A stretch of 64,000 nucleotides of DNA from an uncultured Halieaceae bacterium (GCA_938074135.1 CALJFL010000028.1:62001-126000); one strand, 5' to 3'; positions 8,087 through 18,312 are shown, counted from the first letter of the stretch. The notes: generated by a model not told the origin, from the sequence alone. Translations and numbers: made by a program.

Positions 8087-9760
8087 ATGAGCAGATACGA
8101 TTACAGTAAATACCCCGCTTTCCCACCGGTAAAGATGGCCGGCCGCCGCTGGCCGGATCGGGTACTGGACAAGGCGCCGCACTGGTGCAGTGTTGATCTG
8201 CGCGACGGCAACCAGGCCTTGATCGAGCCCATGACCGGCCGCCAGAAGTCGCAACTGTGGGATCAATTGATCAAGATTGGCTTCAAGGAGATTGAGGTTG
8301 GCTTTCCCTCGGCGTCCAGTCATGACTTCGACTTTGTCCGTGAGCTGATTGACAACAATCGGATTCCCGATGACGTGACCATTCAGGTGCTTACCCAGGC
8401 CCGCCCGGAGCTCATTGAAAGAACCTTTGAGGCCTTGAAGGGCGTACGGCGGGCTATCCTGCATGTTTATAACTCCACCTCCACCGTGCAGAGAGAGCAG
8501 GTGTTTGGCCTGGACCGCCAGGGCATTATCGATATTGCCGTCAGTGGCGCCGAGCTGGTAAAGACCTGTGCCGATCGTCATCCCGAGACCGAATGGGTAT
8601 TTGAGTACTCACCTGAGAGCTTCACCGGCACAGAGCTCGATTTTGCGGTAGAGGTATGCGATGCGGTGACTGCAGTCTGGCAACCCACGCCGGAGCACCC
8701 GTGTATCATCAATTTGCCTGCCACTGTGGAAATGAGTACCCCGAATGTCTACGCCGACCAGATTGAATGGTTTTGCGATCGGGTGGAGCGTCGCGACAGC
8801 CTGCTGATTTCCCTGCACACCCATAACGACCGCGGCTGCGCTGTCGCTGCTGCCGAGTTAGGCGTTTTAGCCGGCGCTGACCGGGTGGAAGGCACCTTGA
8901 TGGGCAATGGCGAGCGCACTGGCAATATGGATATCGTCACCATGGCGATGAACCTGTATAGCCAGGGCGTCGACCCGGCGCTGGATTTTAGCCAGATGGA
9001 TGAGATTATCCAGACTGTGAAAGAGTGTACCCACCTGCCGGTACACCCCCGGCACCCCTATGCTGGCGAGCTCGTGTTCACCGCTTTTTCTGGCAGTCAC
9101 CAGGATGCTATCAAGAAGTGCCTGGCGCGCAGCGAAGGCCGCGACGTCTGGGAAGTTGCCTATCTGCCCATAGATCCTGCCGACATAGGCCGTTCCTACC
9201 AGGAGGTTATTCGCATCAATAGCCAATCCGGCAAGGGCGGTATCGCCTACGTGCTGGAGCGGGACTACGGCCTGGAACTGCCGCGCTGGCTGCAGATCGA
9301 CTTCAGTTCGTCGGTGCAGGCCTTCGCCGAGGAACGGGAAAGTGAAGTCGAGCCTTCTTCGATCCTGGCATTATTTGAGCAGACCTACCTCAGTGAAGAT
9401 CGGCAGTGGCGTCTGGGCGATTATCAGGTCAGTCGTGTCGATGGCATCGACAAGCTGCAGGTGGAATTGTTGGACAAGGGCGCCAGTCACAAACTAGCCG
9501 GCTCGGGTAGCGGGGTTGTGGCGGCATTTGTTGATGCGGTTGCCGGTTTTATTGGCAAGCAAATTGTGCTGGTGGAATATAGCGAGCACGCCTTGAGCCA
9601 GAGTGCGGACGCCGAGGCTATTTGTTATATCCAACTCAATATCGATGGTGACCGTTACTGTGGCGTGGGTCGCAGCCACGACATTGTGCAGGCCTCGCTG
9701 GATGGCATTCTCGGCGCGATAAATCGCGCCGCAGAGCAGGACGCCATCGCCGCGGCCTGA
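8087..9760 (+). CDS. leuA: 2-isopropylmalate synthase (long, LeuA type 2)
   Basis: Condenses 2-ketoisovalerate and acetyl-CoA, the first committed step of leucine synthesis. The 557-residue protein begins with the KYPAFPPVKM segment typical of the about 560-residue form. The DRE-TIM barrel carries DLRDGNQAL near residue 38, the metal site LHTHNDRGC near 244, and GNGERTGN near 277. A C-terminal LeuA dimer/regulatory domain (from about residue 425) binds leucine. It is not next to leuB/C/D. Upstream are a long foldable leader and a divergent Lrp-type gene, so expression control by amino-acid supply is likely. The ribosome-binding site is weak; a short overlapping reading frame starts at 8074. 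Confidence 0.95.
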   Translation: MSRYDYSKYPAFPPVKMAGRRWPDRVLDKAPHWCSVDLRDGNQALIEPMTGRQKSQLWDQLIKIGFKEIEVGFPSASSHDFDFVRELIDNNRIPDDVTIQVLTQARPELIERTFEALKGVRRAILHVYNSTSTVQREQVFGLDRQGIIDIAVSGAELVKTCADRHPETEWVFEYSPESFTGTELDFAVEVCDAVTAVWQPTPEHPCIINLPATVEMSTPNVYADQIEWFCDRVERRDSLLISLHTHNDRGCAVAAAELGVLAGADRVEGTLMGNGERTGNMDIVTMAMNLYSQGVDPALDFSQMDEIIQTVKECTHLPVHPRHPYAGELVFTAFSGSHQDAIKKCLARSEGRDVWEVAYLPIDPADIGRSYQEVIRINSQSGKGGIAYVLERDYGLELPRWLQIDFSSSVQAFAEERESEVEPSSILALFEQTYLSEDRQWRLGDYQVSRVDGIDKLQVELLDKGASHKLAGSGSGVVAAFVDAVAGFIGKQIVLVEYSEHALSQSADAEAICYIQLNIDGDRYCGVGRSHDIVQASLDGILGAINRAAEQDAIAAA

Positions 9761-9772
9761 TTCACAGCCACT

Positions 9773-10471
9773 GTGCCTGGGGGCATGAACGTCAGGCTGG
9801 TACCGTTGCTTGCTGCCGCGGTGCCTTTCGCCGCCGTTCACCTGACCTACCTGCTGGCCGCCGCAACCGGATCGGTTGACTGGTGCATACCCTACCTGGA
9901 CAGCTGCACATCAATCAGCGCGACCGGCCGCAAGCCCCCGGCCAGTTACCTGTTCCGTGCCACCATGTTGCCTACCGCCGTTTTCATGGCCGCCTACTGG
10001 TGGTTCAGCCTGGTGTGGCTGGACAGTGAGCGGCAGCGCGCCGGTCTGCCCATTGGCCGACTCGGCAGCTGGATGCTGGCCCTGGGCTTGCTGGCTTGTG
10101 TCGGCCTGGTGGCATACGTGACAGTGCTGGGCGAGGCGGGCGACCTGTGGTCACGGCAACGGCGTATCGGCACGGTCCTGTTCTTTTCTTTCACTTTTAT
10201 CGCCCAACTATTGCTGGTGGCCCAGCTGCGCCAGCTGCGCCGGAGTCTGCCTGCGCTGCAGCCTGTCGCCCGATGGATGCTGGCTATTTGTGTTGTACTG
10301 CTGATGCTTGGTCTGCTGACGGTGCTGCTCGATGCCTGGGATGAGCAGTGGTATGAGACCGTGGAGGACGCCTTTGAGTGGAGCCTCAGTCTGCTCCTGC
10401 AGATTAACTTTCTGCTTGGTTACTATTTGTGGCGGCGGGCCGGATGGGGTCTGGTGGTCAGTAACGCCTGA
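9773..10471 (+). CDS. Polytopic membrane protein, possibly Frag1/DRAM/Sfk1-like
   Basis: A 232-residue inner-membrane protein with about six hydrophobic segments (roughly residues 5-28, 60-82, 92-115, 128-148, 162-182, 195-215). The first extracytoplasmic loop (PYLDSCTSISATG...PPAS) recalls the Frag1/DRAM/Sfk1 fold, whose bacterial members have no settled function. The match is from pattern memory and moderate at best. The start may be GTG 9773 or ATG 9785; neither has a good Shine-Dalgarno. It follows leuA by 12 bp and may be co-transcribed. Its last 14 bases overlap the converging MFS gene. Confidence 0.7.
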   Translation: MPGGMNVRLVPLLAAAVPFAAVHLTYLLAAATGSVDWCIPYLDSCTSISATGRKPPASYLFRATMLPTAVFMAAYWWFSLVWLDSERQRAGLPIGRLGSWMLALGLLACVGLVAYVTVLGEAGDLWSRQRRIGTVLFFSFTFIAQLLLVAQLRQLRRSLPALQPVARWMLAICVVLLMLGLLTVLLDAWDEQWYETVEDAFEWSLSLLLQINFLLGYYLWRRAGWGLVVSNA

Positions 10472-11744
10472 GGTGACCCAGCAGGGCCATGACCATAGCG
10501 GTAAGTATTGCCAGGGTTATCAGCAACCAAAGGCTGAAGCCGCCGCCATCGGCACCGATCAAGGCACTGGCCGACAGCGGCGCCAGTGCCCCACCAAGCA
10601 CAATCGAGACACCGTTGAACAAACCGATCCCCGCGGCAATGTGCTGATGGGGAATGATACGTTGGGCGAAGGCGAATTCGGCGGTTGTGTAGGCTGACGC
10701 GCAGAATATGGCACCGACCATCGCCGCTATAGTCAGGGCAAAGTTGTCGATGGTGAAAGCGATGTATATCAGGGCAGCCAGCAGCACAAAGCCGACGGCG
10801 GCCACCATTCCGCGGCGGTTGCTGCGGTCGCCCAGCTGGGACCAGAATGCCAGCCCCAGCAGTCCGGCGACGTAGGGCAGCGAGGCTAGCCAGGTGAGTT
10901 GTTGGTAGGGCACGCCGAGAGTGACGGTAAGATAGGTCGGTATCCAGCTGGTGAGGCCGATGCTAACGACGTTATTGAGCGTGCCAGCCAGCAGCAGCAA
11001 CAGGAAGTCCCGCTGTTTGAACAGGTACAGGGGATACCTGCCGCTGACCACGTCGACGGTTCCCGCTGCCGAGACCTCTTTGTCATGTTGCTCCGCGAGC
11101 CATAGCCGTTCGCTATCGCCCAGCGCCCTGTCGTTGGCCGGCGTATCGAATACGAAGCGTGTGACCAGTGGAATGCTGACAGCGAGGCCGGCGACCGCCA
11201 GCCCCAAAAAAGCGGCCCGCCAGCCGAACAGGTGCATGATCGGCACCAGCACTATCGGCCCAAGAATAATTGCCAAAAAGATGCCCGAGAACAAGATACT
11301 GTTGGCTCGGCTGCGTTCATTGGGGGGAAACCAGTTTCTTATCGCCATGCCCGCCAACGGGAAGTGAGGACCCTCGGCTACTCCCAATCCGATTCTGCAA
11401 GCCGCGAACAGCAGGATGAACTGGCTGAGAAAGGCACTCAGTGCGGTAAACAGCGAAGCCAGCGCCAGAATAATTATGATCCCCCGGCGTGGCCCGAGGT
11501 TTGCGGCAAAGGGGGTCAGCAGCAATCCCGATAGCCCATAGCCCACATAGAATAGCGACATCAGTAGACTACCGTAGAGCTGCAACTCGGCTTCGGTCCA
11601 GGCGAATTGCTCGGCGATCAGCGGCAGAGCCAGCGTGATGTTGATTCGGTCCAGGTAGGCAATCAGGGCAGTGAGTGCCAGCACAACGGGCAGGCGCCAG
11701 CGGCGGTCCCCGGTGTGGGCGGGAGAGGAGGGGGGCAAGGCCAT
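10458..11744 (-). CDS. MFS transporter, anion:cation symporter (ACS) type
   Basis: A 428-residue inner-membrane carrier with about twelve transmembrane segments. IAYLDRINITLALP in TM1 and GVAEGPHFPLAG...NWFPPNERSRANS around TM4/5 are hallmarks of the anion:cation symporter family, which imports organic acids such as glucarate, tartrate or hexuronates. The C-terminal half retains the GDRSNRRG loop. Substrate is unknown. It is divergent from the threonine/serine dehydratase with a 90-bp gap, which suggests, without proof, import of a hydroxy amino acid or related acid. Confidence 0.87.
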   Translation of the reverse strand: MALPPSSPAHTGDRRWRLPVVLALTALIAYLDRINITLALPLIAEQFAWTEAELQLYGSLLMSLFYVGYGLSGLLLTPFAANLGPRRGIIIILALASLFTALSAFLSQFILLFAACRIGLGVAEGPHFPLAGMAIRNWFPPNERSRANSILFSGIFLAIILGPIVLVPIMHLFGWRAAFLGLAVAGLAVSIPLVTRFVFDTPANDRALGDSERLWLAEQHDKEVSAAGTVDVVSGRYPLYLFKQRDFLLLLLAGTLNNVVSIGLTSWIPTYLTVTLGVPYQQLTWLASLPYVAGLLGLAFWSQLGDRSNRRGMVAAVGFVLLAALIYIAFTIDNFALTIAAMVGAIFCASAYTTAEFAFAQRIIPHQHIAAGIGLFNGVSIVLGGALAPLSASALIGADGGGFSLWLLITLAILTAMVMALLGHLRRY

Positions 11745-11834
11745 GTAATCTCCCGAAAGAAAGTTGCCACAAATGTAACAATAAAAAGCATAATCCCGAA
11801 ACTAACCTGAGGATGAACCGCGGATGCCTGCACA

Positions 11835-12791
11835 ATGAGCACAGACCAATTAATTCCAACTCTGGCAGATATCGAAGCTGCACATGCCCGGATCGCCGAC
11901 TATGTGCATCGTACGCCGGTGTATCACAGTGAGTTGCTCGATCAACACAGTGGCGGGGAGTTGCACTTCAAGTGTGAGAACTTGCATAAAGTCGGTGCCT
12001 TCAAGGCCCGCGGCGCCAGCAATGCGGTGCTTGGTCTCGATGACGCCGGAGCTGCGGCCGGCGTCGCGACCCATTCTTCCGGCAATCATGGGGCAGCGCT
12101 GGCGATGGCCGCTAAAAGACGCGGTATACCCGCCCATATTGTGATGCCATCCAATGCCCCTGCGGCCAAGAAGGCGGCCGTTGCCGCCTATGGAGCGACG
12201 ATTATCGAATGCGAGCCGACCCTGCCTGCCCGGGAGCAAGCCCTGGCCGCGGTGCTTGCCGATACCGGGGCTCACCCGGTGCCACCCTATGATGACGCCC
12301 GGATTATTGCCGGGCAGGGCACAGTAGCCCTGGAACTGCTGCAACAGGTGGCGGAGCTGGACCTGGTGGTTGTGCCGGTCGGCGGTGGCGGCCTGCTCGC
12401 CGGTGTGGCACTGGTGGTAAAGAGCATCAATCCCGGTATTGAGGTAATGGCTGTAGAACCGGCCGGTGCAGACGATGCCTTTCGCTCCTTCGGCCTTGGC
12501 ACCCGCGTCGAACAGACCGCGCCCGATACCATTGCCGACGGCCTGCGGGCCAGTCTTGGCGTACTCAACTTCGCGATTATCCAGCGTTATGTGGATACGA
12601 TTGTTACTGTCGATGACAGTACGATCGTGGAGGCAATGAAACTGCAGTGGAGCCGGTTAAAGACCGTGGTTGAGCCCTCGGGGGCGGTCAGCTATGCCGG
12701 CGTTCTGGAGTATCCGGAGCGTTTTCGGGGCCGTCGCGCCGGCCTGGTGATCAGCGGCGGTAATCTGGATCTGGATAAGCTGCCCTGGTAG
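11835..12791 (+). CDS. Threonine/serine dehydratase (serine racemase-like PLP fold type II)
   Basis: A 318-residue cytoplasmic PLP enzyme that would deaminate L-threonine or L-serine to 2-oxoacids, or act as a serine racemase. The PLP lysine is in KVGAFKARGA near residue 55, the substrate loop is SSGNHGA near 80, and the phosphate loop is VGGGGLLAG near 180. There is no C-terminal ACT domain, so it is the catabolic or racemase-like short form, not biosynthetic IlvA. The divergent MFS carrier may supply its substrate. Which of threonine, serine or a beta-hydroxy amino acid is used cannot be decided from sequence. Confidence 0.85.
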   Translation: MSTDQLIPTLADIEAAHARIADYVHRTPVYHSELLDQHSGGELHFKCENLHKVGAFKARGASNAVLGLDDAGAAAGVATHSSGNHGAALAMAAKRRGIPAHIVMPSNAPAAKKAAVAAYGATIIECEPTLPAREQALAAVLADTGAHPVPPYDDARIIAGQGTVALELLQQVAELDLVVVPVGGGGLLAGVALVVKSINPGIEVMAVEPAGADDAFRSFGLGTRVEQTAPDTIADGLRASLGVLNFAIIQRYVDTIVTVDDSTIVEAMKLQWSRLKTVVEPSGAVSYAGVLEYPERFRGRRAGLVISGGNLDLDKLPW

Positions 12792-12904
12792 CAGCTGGGT
12801 TGCCCTCGCTTTGCGACAGGCATTAATCACCATGAAAACTGTGCCCAGTTATGTAAAAATCCTACATAAAGAGCGCTTCAGACAGCTCGCGACCACAACG
12901 ACGC

Positions 12905-14053
12905 ATGGCAATGATGAACGGGCCGCACACCACAAACGGAACATCGCGTTGGAGTCAGCTACGGCGAAACTTCCGTGAGGCTTTCTCCGGCGAGCTGGAG
13001 ATTCAACGTCGCAGTTTTGATGGCGAGCGGCTGGACCAGACCGTGGTCAATCGTCAACGCGATGCCTACCGCTATATCCTGCTGCTACTGGCTGTCGTTC
13101 TCGCCCCTGTGGACGCGCATAATTTTTACACCGGTCAGTATGTCCCGGCCTTCGCCGGTCTCGCGGTGTTATTTATTTTTCTGGCCAACATCTGGCGTCT
13201 TGTCCATCAGCGGGAGGCTTTCATGTCGCCCGGCGTGGTGCTGTTGCTGACCATTGCGCTGGTCGTGTTATCAGTGTCTTACGGGCAGAACTACAGCCTG
13301 TACTGGATGTACCCATTGTTGGTGGCTCTGCCGGTATTGCTGAAAACCCGCTGGGCGATCTGGTTGGGGATACTGTCCGGGCTGTTGGTCACACCGCTGG
13401 TATTTTCCCAGTTTGAGCGAGGCACAGCCGTGATCATTTGTTTGTCGATGGCTCACACCTGGCTGATCAGTGCCTGGTTGATGTTTGCGGTCTCGCAGCA
13501 GTCACGGCGCCTGAAAGACCTTGCGGTCACTGATCCACTGACCGGGGCCTATAACCGGCGTTATTTCGAGGAAAAGATCGATCAGTCACTGGAGGTTTGG
13601 CGCCGCTACAAGCGCCCATCCACACTCGTCCTTCTTGATATCGATCACTTCAAGGAGGTCAATGATCGCTTTGGGCACGGCGTTGGCGACGAGGCGCTCA
13701 AGTTGCTGGTGAACCTGATCTCAAGTCGGATTCGGGGCGTAGATACCCTGTGTCGTTATGGTGGCGAGGAGTTCGCTGTGCTGCTCAGTGAAACCTCTGC
13801 CCGTCATGGCATCCGCCTCGCTGATGAACTGCGCCAGCGAGTGCAGGAGACAGAGCTGTTGCCGGAAGGGCAGCTCACGGTCAGCGCCGGCGTCTGTGAT
13901 ATCTCCGCTGCCGCCGATGGCGAGGACTGGTTGCGCCAGGCTGATGAAGCGCTTTACCGGGCCAAGAGTGCGGGCCGCAACCGGGTAGAACACGTTGTCG
14001 GAGAGACTGTGTTGGCAGAACCTATCGGTGACGCGCTGCCGATCTGGCGCTGA
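12905..14053 (+). CDS. Membrane diguanylate cyclase (GGDEF)
   Basis: A 382-residue enzyme that makes cyclic di-GMP. About five or six transmembrane helices occupy residues 55-205, with short loops and no recognisable sensor fold. The C-terminal GGDEF domain starts at LAVTDPLTGAYNRRYF near residue 213. The active site is GGEEF near residue 287, and RGVD lies exactly five residues before it, the normal inhibitory I-site, so product feedback is expected. LDIDHFKEVND is the metal-binding segment. Active catalysis is likely. Upstream, ATGTA/TACAT (12851-12867) forms a small dyad. In Pseudomonas a GGDEF gene also lies near dsbA. Confidence 0.93.
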   Translation: MAMMNGPHTTNGTSRWSQLRRNFREAFSGELEIQRRSFDGERLDQTVVNRQRDAYRYILLLLAVVLAPVDAHNFYTGQYVPAFAGLAVLFIFLANIWRLVHQREAFMSPGVVLLLTIALVVLSVSYGQNYSLYWMYPLLVALPVLLKTRWAIWLGILSGLLVTPLVFSQFERGTAVIICLSMAHTWLISAWLMFAVSQQSRRLKDLAVTDPLTGAYNRRYFEEKIDQSLEVWRRYKRPSTLVLLDIDHFKEVNDRFGHGVGDEALKLLVNLISSRIRGVDTLCRYGGEEFAVLLSETSARHGIRLADELRQRVQETELLPEGQLTVSAGVCDISAAADGEDWLRQADEALYRAKSAGRNRVEHVVGETVLAEPIGDALPIWR

Positions 14054-14072
14054 GTCGGAGCAGTAAAATTTC

Positions 14073-14975
14073 ATGAGGGTGAGCGCTGTGCACGGTCGTT
14101 GTCGCTGGTTGTTGGTTCTGGTGCTGGTTTTGGTTTCCGCCTGCAGCAGCACCACCTTCGTTTATAACCGGCTGGATTTACTGTTGCCCTGGTATCTGGG
14201 CGATTACGTGGAGTTGGAGCGCGAGCAGAAGAAATATCTGGACGCCGTGCTCGACCCGTTTCTGCAATGGCACCGGATGGAGGAGTTGCCGCAGTATCTG
14301 CAGTTGCTGCAAGAAGCCGAGCGCAAACTTGATAACCCGCTGACAGCCTCCGATATCGAAGAATTGTCCCTGTCCTTCGAGGCGGCGTGGCTGCGCCTTG
14401 AGTCACGGTCGCTGGAATGGCTGATGGAACTCGGCGAACAACTGAGTGACCAGCAGATAGAGGGTTTTGTTGCAGAGCTTCGGGACAAGCAAACCGAGTA
14501 TGAGGAGAAGTACCTGCCTCGGACAGACGAGGAGTACCACGAGGAGGCTTACGATAATCTGCGCGATAGCCTGCAGGATTATATGGGCCGCCTGGACAGT
14601 GAGCAGCGCGAGATGTTGCAGGCGGCCAGCCACGAACTGTTGCGCTCCGACGGAGTATGGTTGAGCGAACGAGCGGCGTGGATAGACATGCTGGAGCGTG
14701 TGTTACAGCGCGAGCCCGGTTGGCAGCAGGCCTTGCGTGATGCGATTGCCAGTCGCGATGAAAGGGTATCCGCCGCATACCGTGATACCTACGCCCACAA
14801 TACGGCTGTTATTTACGCCGTTCTTGCACAAGTCATTAACAGCCGCAGCGACAAGCAGGATCGTCGCCTACGTGGGAAAATTGACGGATTTGAGCAGGAT
14901 CTCGAGACGCTTATCGCACAGGGTAGGGCCGCCCGGGAAAGGGCCGCCCAGGAAGGGGCCGCCCAGGATATCTAG
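14073..14975 (+). CDS. DUF6279-type lipoprotein
   Basis: A 300-residue predicted outer-membrane-directed lipoprotein. A signal peptide with lipobox LVSAC (cysteine near residue 24) is followed by [30 protein letters not shown], a start characteristic of the DUF6279 group. The rest is almost wholly helical and highly charged, with many Glu/Arg/Gln. Function is unknown. The C-terminus is encoded by three 15-bp tandem repeats (14926-14970) giving an Ala-Ala-Gln/Arg-Glu pattern. It follows the diguanylate cyclase by 19 bp and may be co-transcribed. Its stop shares CTAG with the stop of converging ilvD. Confidence 0.82.
   Translation: MRVSAVHGRCRWLLVLVLVLVSACSSTTFVYNRLDLLLPWYLGDYVELEREQKKYLDAVLDPFLQWHRMEELPQYLQLLQEAERKLDNPLTASDIEELSLSFEAAWLRLESRSLEWLMELGEQLSDQQIEGFVAELRDKQTEYEEKYLPRTDEEYHEEAYDNLRDSLQDYMGRLDSEQREMLQAASHELLRSDGVWLSERAAWIDMLERVLQREPGWQQALRDAIASRDERVSAAYRDTYAHNTAVIYAVLAQVINSRSDKQDRRLRGKIDGFEQDLETLIAQGRAARERAAQEGAAQDI
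14926..14970 (+). repeat. Three-copy 15-bp in-frame tandem repeat
   Basis: Three consecutive 15-bp units, each starting GGGCCGCCC (14926-14940, 14941-14955, 14956-14970), form the 3' end of the lipoprotein gene. Period 15 keeps the frame, so copy-number change would lengthen or shorten the protein by five residues. Confidence 0.85.
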
Positions 14976-16816
14976 TCCAGCAGCGAAAGATCCCTCACCG
15001 CACCCTTATCGGCACTGGTCGCCAGCATGGCATACACTTTCAGTGCAGCGCTGACTTTTCGCGGCCGCTTCTGCAGCGGTTGCCATGGGCCTTTGCCGCG
15101 CGCTTCCATCATGGTGCGGCGTCGGGCTAATTCGTCATCACCGATGGCCAGGTTGATACTGCGCTTAGGTATATTGATCTCGATGATATCGCCCGGCTCG
15201 ACCAGAGCGATGGCGCCGCCGGCGGCTGCCTCCGGCGAGGCGTGGCCGATTGACAGTCCCGACGTACCACCGGAAAAGCGGCCATCGGTCAGCAGCGCGC
15301 AGGCTTTCCCCAGGCCCTTGGACTTGAGATAACTGGTCGGGTAAAGCATCTCTTGCATGCCCGGTCCGCCGCGTGGCCCCTCGTAGCGAATAACCACCAC
15401 ATCCCCGGGCTTCACCTTGTCGGCGAGAATATCTTCCACTGCACTTTCCTGGCTCTCGCAAACATAGGCCGGCCCGGAAAAAATCAGGATACTTTCGTCC
15501 ACACCGGAGGTTTTAACCACGCAGCCGTCCTCGGCGATATTGCCGAACAATACGGCCAGGCCGCCCTCCTTGGAGTAAGCGTTTGGCAGTGAGCGAATGC
15601 AACCGTCAACGCGGTCGTTGTCGACGCTTGGCCAGCGGGTATCCTGGCTGAAGGCGGTCTGGGTTGGAATGCCACCTGGACCGGCCTGGAAAAACTTGTG
15701 CACATCGGGGTCTTCGGTGAGTTGTATGTCCCAGTTAGTCAGTGCCTCGCCCATGGTTGTGCTGTGCACTGTGGAACAGTCGGTATGCAGCAGTCCGGCA
15801 CGGTCGAGCTCACCGAGGATGCCCATGACACCGCCGGCACGGTGCACGTCTTCCATATGGTATTTGGGCGTATTCGGCGCAACCTTGCACAGTTGCGGCA
15901 CCTTTCGCGACAGGCGATCGATATCGCTCATGTTGAAATCGAGCTCGGCTTCCTGGGCGGCAGCCAATAGGTGCAAAATGGTATTGGTGGAGCCGCCCAT
16001 GGCGATATCCAGGCACATGGCGTTTTCGAAAGCCTCGAAAGAGCCGATGTTTCGCGGCAACACGGAGTCGTCATCGCGCCTGTAGTAGCGGTCGCACAAT
16101 TCGACAATGATTCGGCCTGCGCGCTTGAACAGTTGTTCGCGATCGGCATGAGTGGCCAGTGTGGAACCGTTGCCGGGCAGGCTCAGCCCCAGTGCTTCGG
16201 TCAGGCAATTCATTGAGTTAGCGGTAAACATCCCCGAACATGACCCGCAGGTGGGACAGGCGGAGCGCTCGTATTCGGCCACTTTCTCGTCGCTCGCCTC
16301 GTCGTCCACGGCGATGACCATCGCGTCAACCAGGTCCAGCTTGTTCTCGGAGAGCTTTGTTTTACCCGCTTCCATCGGTCCGCCGGAAACAAATACGACG
16401 GGTATGTTGATGCGCATCGCAGCATTGAGCATCCCCGGCGTTATCTTGTCGCAATTGGAAATACAGACCATGGCGTCGGCGCAGTGAGCGTTCACCATGT
16501 ACTCCACCGAGTCCGAAATAATGTCCCTTGAGGGCAAGCTGTAGAGCATGCCGTCATGGCCCATAGCGATGCCGTCATCGACCGCTATGGTATTGAACTC
16601 CTTGGCCACGCCACCGGCGGCTTCGATCTCCCGGGCGACCAGTTGCCCCATATCCTTCAGGTGCACATGCCCTGGTACGAACTGGGTGAAGGAGTTCACA
16701 ACCGCGATAATCGGTTTTTGAAAATCCTCGTCGGTCATTCCGGTGGCGCGCCACAGGGCTCGGGCACCGGCCATATTACGGCCATGGGTGGATGTCTTGG
16801 AGCGAAAATCGGGCAT
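14972..16816 (-). CDS. ilvD: Dihydroxy-acid dehydratase
   Basis: Dehydrates 2,3-dihydroxyisovalerate and its isoleucine homologue, the third common step of valine and isoleucine synthesis. The 614-residue protein has a complete IlvD/Edd architecture: [10 protein letters not shown] near residue 120 and [19 protein letters not shown] near 195 supply the iron-sulfur cysteines, and the C-terminal domain carries [10 protein letters not shown] near 522. It stands alone without ilvB/C and ends face to face with the lipoprotein gene, with a 4-bp overlap. Together with leuA, ilvE and the dehydratase, the window holds several separated branched-chain genes. Confidence 0.96.
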   Translation of the reverse strand: MPDFRSKTSTHGRNMAGARALWRATGMTDEDFQKPIIAVVNSFTQFVPGHVHLKDMGQLVAREIEAAGGVAKEFNTIAVDDGIAMGHDGMLYSLPSRDIISDSVEYMVNAHCADAMVCISNCDKITPGMLNAAMRINIPVVFVSGGPMEAGKTKLSENKLDLVDAMVIAVDDEASDEKVAEYERSACPTCGSCSGMFTANSMNCLTEALGLSLPGNGSTLATHADREQLFKRAGRIIVELCDRYYRRDDDSVLPRNIGSFEAFENAMCLDIAMGGSTNTILHLLAAAQEAELDFNMSDIDRLSRKVPQLCKVAPNTPKYHMEDVHRAGGVMGILGELDRAGLLHTDCSTVHSTTMGEALTNWDIQLTEDPDVHKFFQAGPGGIPTQTAFSQDTRWPSVDNDRVDGCIRSLPNAYSKEGGLAVLFGNIAEDGCVVKTSGVDESILIFSGPAYVCESQESAVEDILADKVKPGDVVVIRYEGPRGGPGMQEMLYPTSYLKSKGLGKACALLTDGRFSGGTSGLSIGHASPEAAAGGAIALVEPGDIIEINIPKRSINLAIGDDELARRRTMMEARGKGPWQPLQKRPRKVSAALKVYAMLATSADKGAVRDLSLLD

Positions 16817-16922
16817 AGCCTGTTACCTTTGTCGTGCCGATAGTAGTACGGATTAGAGACGGAACAATCCGGGCCGCGCAGAATAGCAAAAATTTGTTGC
16901 CAGTGAACGGGAAAACAACGGT

Positions 16923-18227
16923 CTACAGGTGCTTGAAAAACACCTTGGAGTTGCGTTGCAGGTTATACAGGGACTGTTTTTGCGAGGGTAACTCGGCCAT
17001 CGAGGCTTCTTCGAAGCCCTGTTCCGCGAACCAGTGCGCAGTCTGGGTAGTGAGCACGAAAACCCGCTGCAGCTGCTGACGCCTGGCCTCGTCCTCCAGG
17101 TCTTGCAGGAGTCGTTGTCCGCGCTTGCCGCCACGATAGTCGGGGTGGGAAACAATACAGGCCACCTCGCCACAGCCGTCTTCCGGAAAGGGGTAGAGAG
17201 CGGCGCAGGCAATGATCCGCCCGTCTCGCTCGAGCAAACGGAACTGGCGGATCTCGGTTTCCAGTAACTCGCGCGAGCGCTTCAGCAGAATTCCCTGCTG
17301 TTCCAGCGGCTCGATCAGTTCCAGGATGCCACCAACATCGTCAATTGTGGCGTCGCGACTTTGTTCGTAGTCATCATTCGCCACCAGTGTGCCACTACCG
17401 TCGTGCGTGAACAGCTCCTCCAGCAGCGCGCAATCGTCGGTGAAACTGATGACCTGGCAGCGGGGCACGCCAGCCAGGCAGGCCTTTTGGGCGGTTGCCA
17501 GCAGAGCCTTGTCCGGTTCGCCGGCGACCGACATGGCCTTAATCCCGCCTACGGTGCACTGGCGTATCAGGGTGTTATCGGCGTCGCGGATACCCGCCTG
17601 TTCGCTGAACAGCAGCAGTTTATCGGCACCGATGGCGGCTGCACATTGCACCGCAACATCGGCCAATGACAGGTTGAAAATCTCGCCGGTGGGTGAGTAG
17701 CCCAGTGGCGACAAAAGGACGACTGAGCCGGCCTCAAGCTGCGCATTGATGCCTTTAACATCGACTCGCCGCACCTGTCCGGTCAGGTGATAGTCGACGC
17801 CGTCGACGACACCCATGGGCCTGGCGGTCACAAAATTGCCTGAGCAAACCCGTATGCTGGACCCCTGCATGGGCGAGTTGGGCAGGCCCATGGATAGCAG
17901 CGCCTCAAACTGGGCGCGCAGTGCACCCGCCGCGTCTTTTACATGGTTGATGTTACTGCCGTCAGTGATTCGAATACCGTTGTGGAAGTTGCTGTCGATA
18001 CCCGCGTTTGCAAGACGCCGGTCGATTTGCGGTCGGGAGCCGTGCACCAGCACGAGCCGGATACCCAGGCTGTTTAGCAGGGCAATGTCGTGGATGATGT
18101 TGGCGAAATTATCATGCTGCGCGCATTCGCCCCCCAACATCAGCACAAAGGTCTTGCCCCTGTGTGCGTTGATGTAGGGTGCGGTATTCCTGAACCAGCG
18201 AATATGGGCCCGACTTTCTGTGGTCAC
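16923..18227 (-). CDS. argA: Amino-acid N-acetyltransferase (N-acetylglutamate synthase)
   Basis: Transfers acetyl from acetyl-CoA to glutamate, the first step of arginine synthesis. The 434-residue protein has the classic two-domain form: an amino-acid-kinase domain (residues about 20-280, with VLMLGGE and VLVHGSRPQID), which binds the inhibitor arginine, and a C-terminal GNAT domain (VSHPDYRGGKRGQRLL is the acetyl-CoA loop). GTG 18227 is supported by GGAG six bases upstream. argE lies 85 bp upstream on the same strand, so the pair may form one unit. Presence of argE points to the linear pathway, at least in part. Confidence 0.95.
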   Translation of the reverse strand: MTTESRAHIRWFRNTAPYINAHRGKTFVLMLGGECAQHDNFANIIHDIALLNSLGIRLVLVHGSRPQIDRRLANAGIDSNFHNGIRITDGSNINHVKDAAGALRAQFEALLSMGLPNSPMQGSSIRVCSGNFVTARPMGVVDGVDYHLTGQVRRVDVKGINAQLEAGSVVLLSPLGYSPTGEIFNLSLADVAVQCAAAIGADKLLLFSEQAGIRDADNTLIRQCTVGGIKAMSVAGEPDKALLATAQKACLAGVPRCQVISFTDDCALLEELFTHDGSGTLVANDDYEQSRDATIDDVGGILELIEPLEQQGILLKRSRELLETEIRQFRLLERDGRIIACAALYPFPEDGCGEVACIVSHPDYRGGKRGQRLLQDLEDEARRQQLQRVFVLTTQTAHWFAEQGFEEASMAELPSQKQSLYNLQRNSKVFFKHL

Positions 18228-18312
18228 CGTCTGCTCCGTGTGGCCGGTGTCTATGGGCTGCTAAGGGTACCCAATGGTGCCGGGATACTCTAATGGCAAT
18301 ATTGCACAGATC

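Noticed and set aside
7955..8581. Open 208-codon minus-strand frame across the leuA leader and leuA 5' end
   Set aside because: It lies opposite a well-supported leuA and lacks any recognisable domain; GC-rich coding DNA often leaves the opposite frame open.
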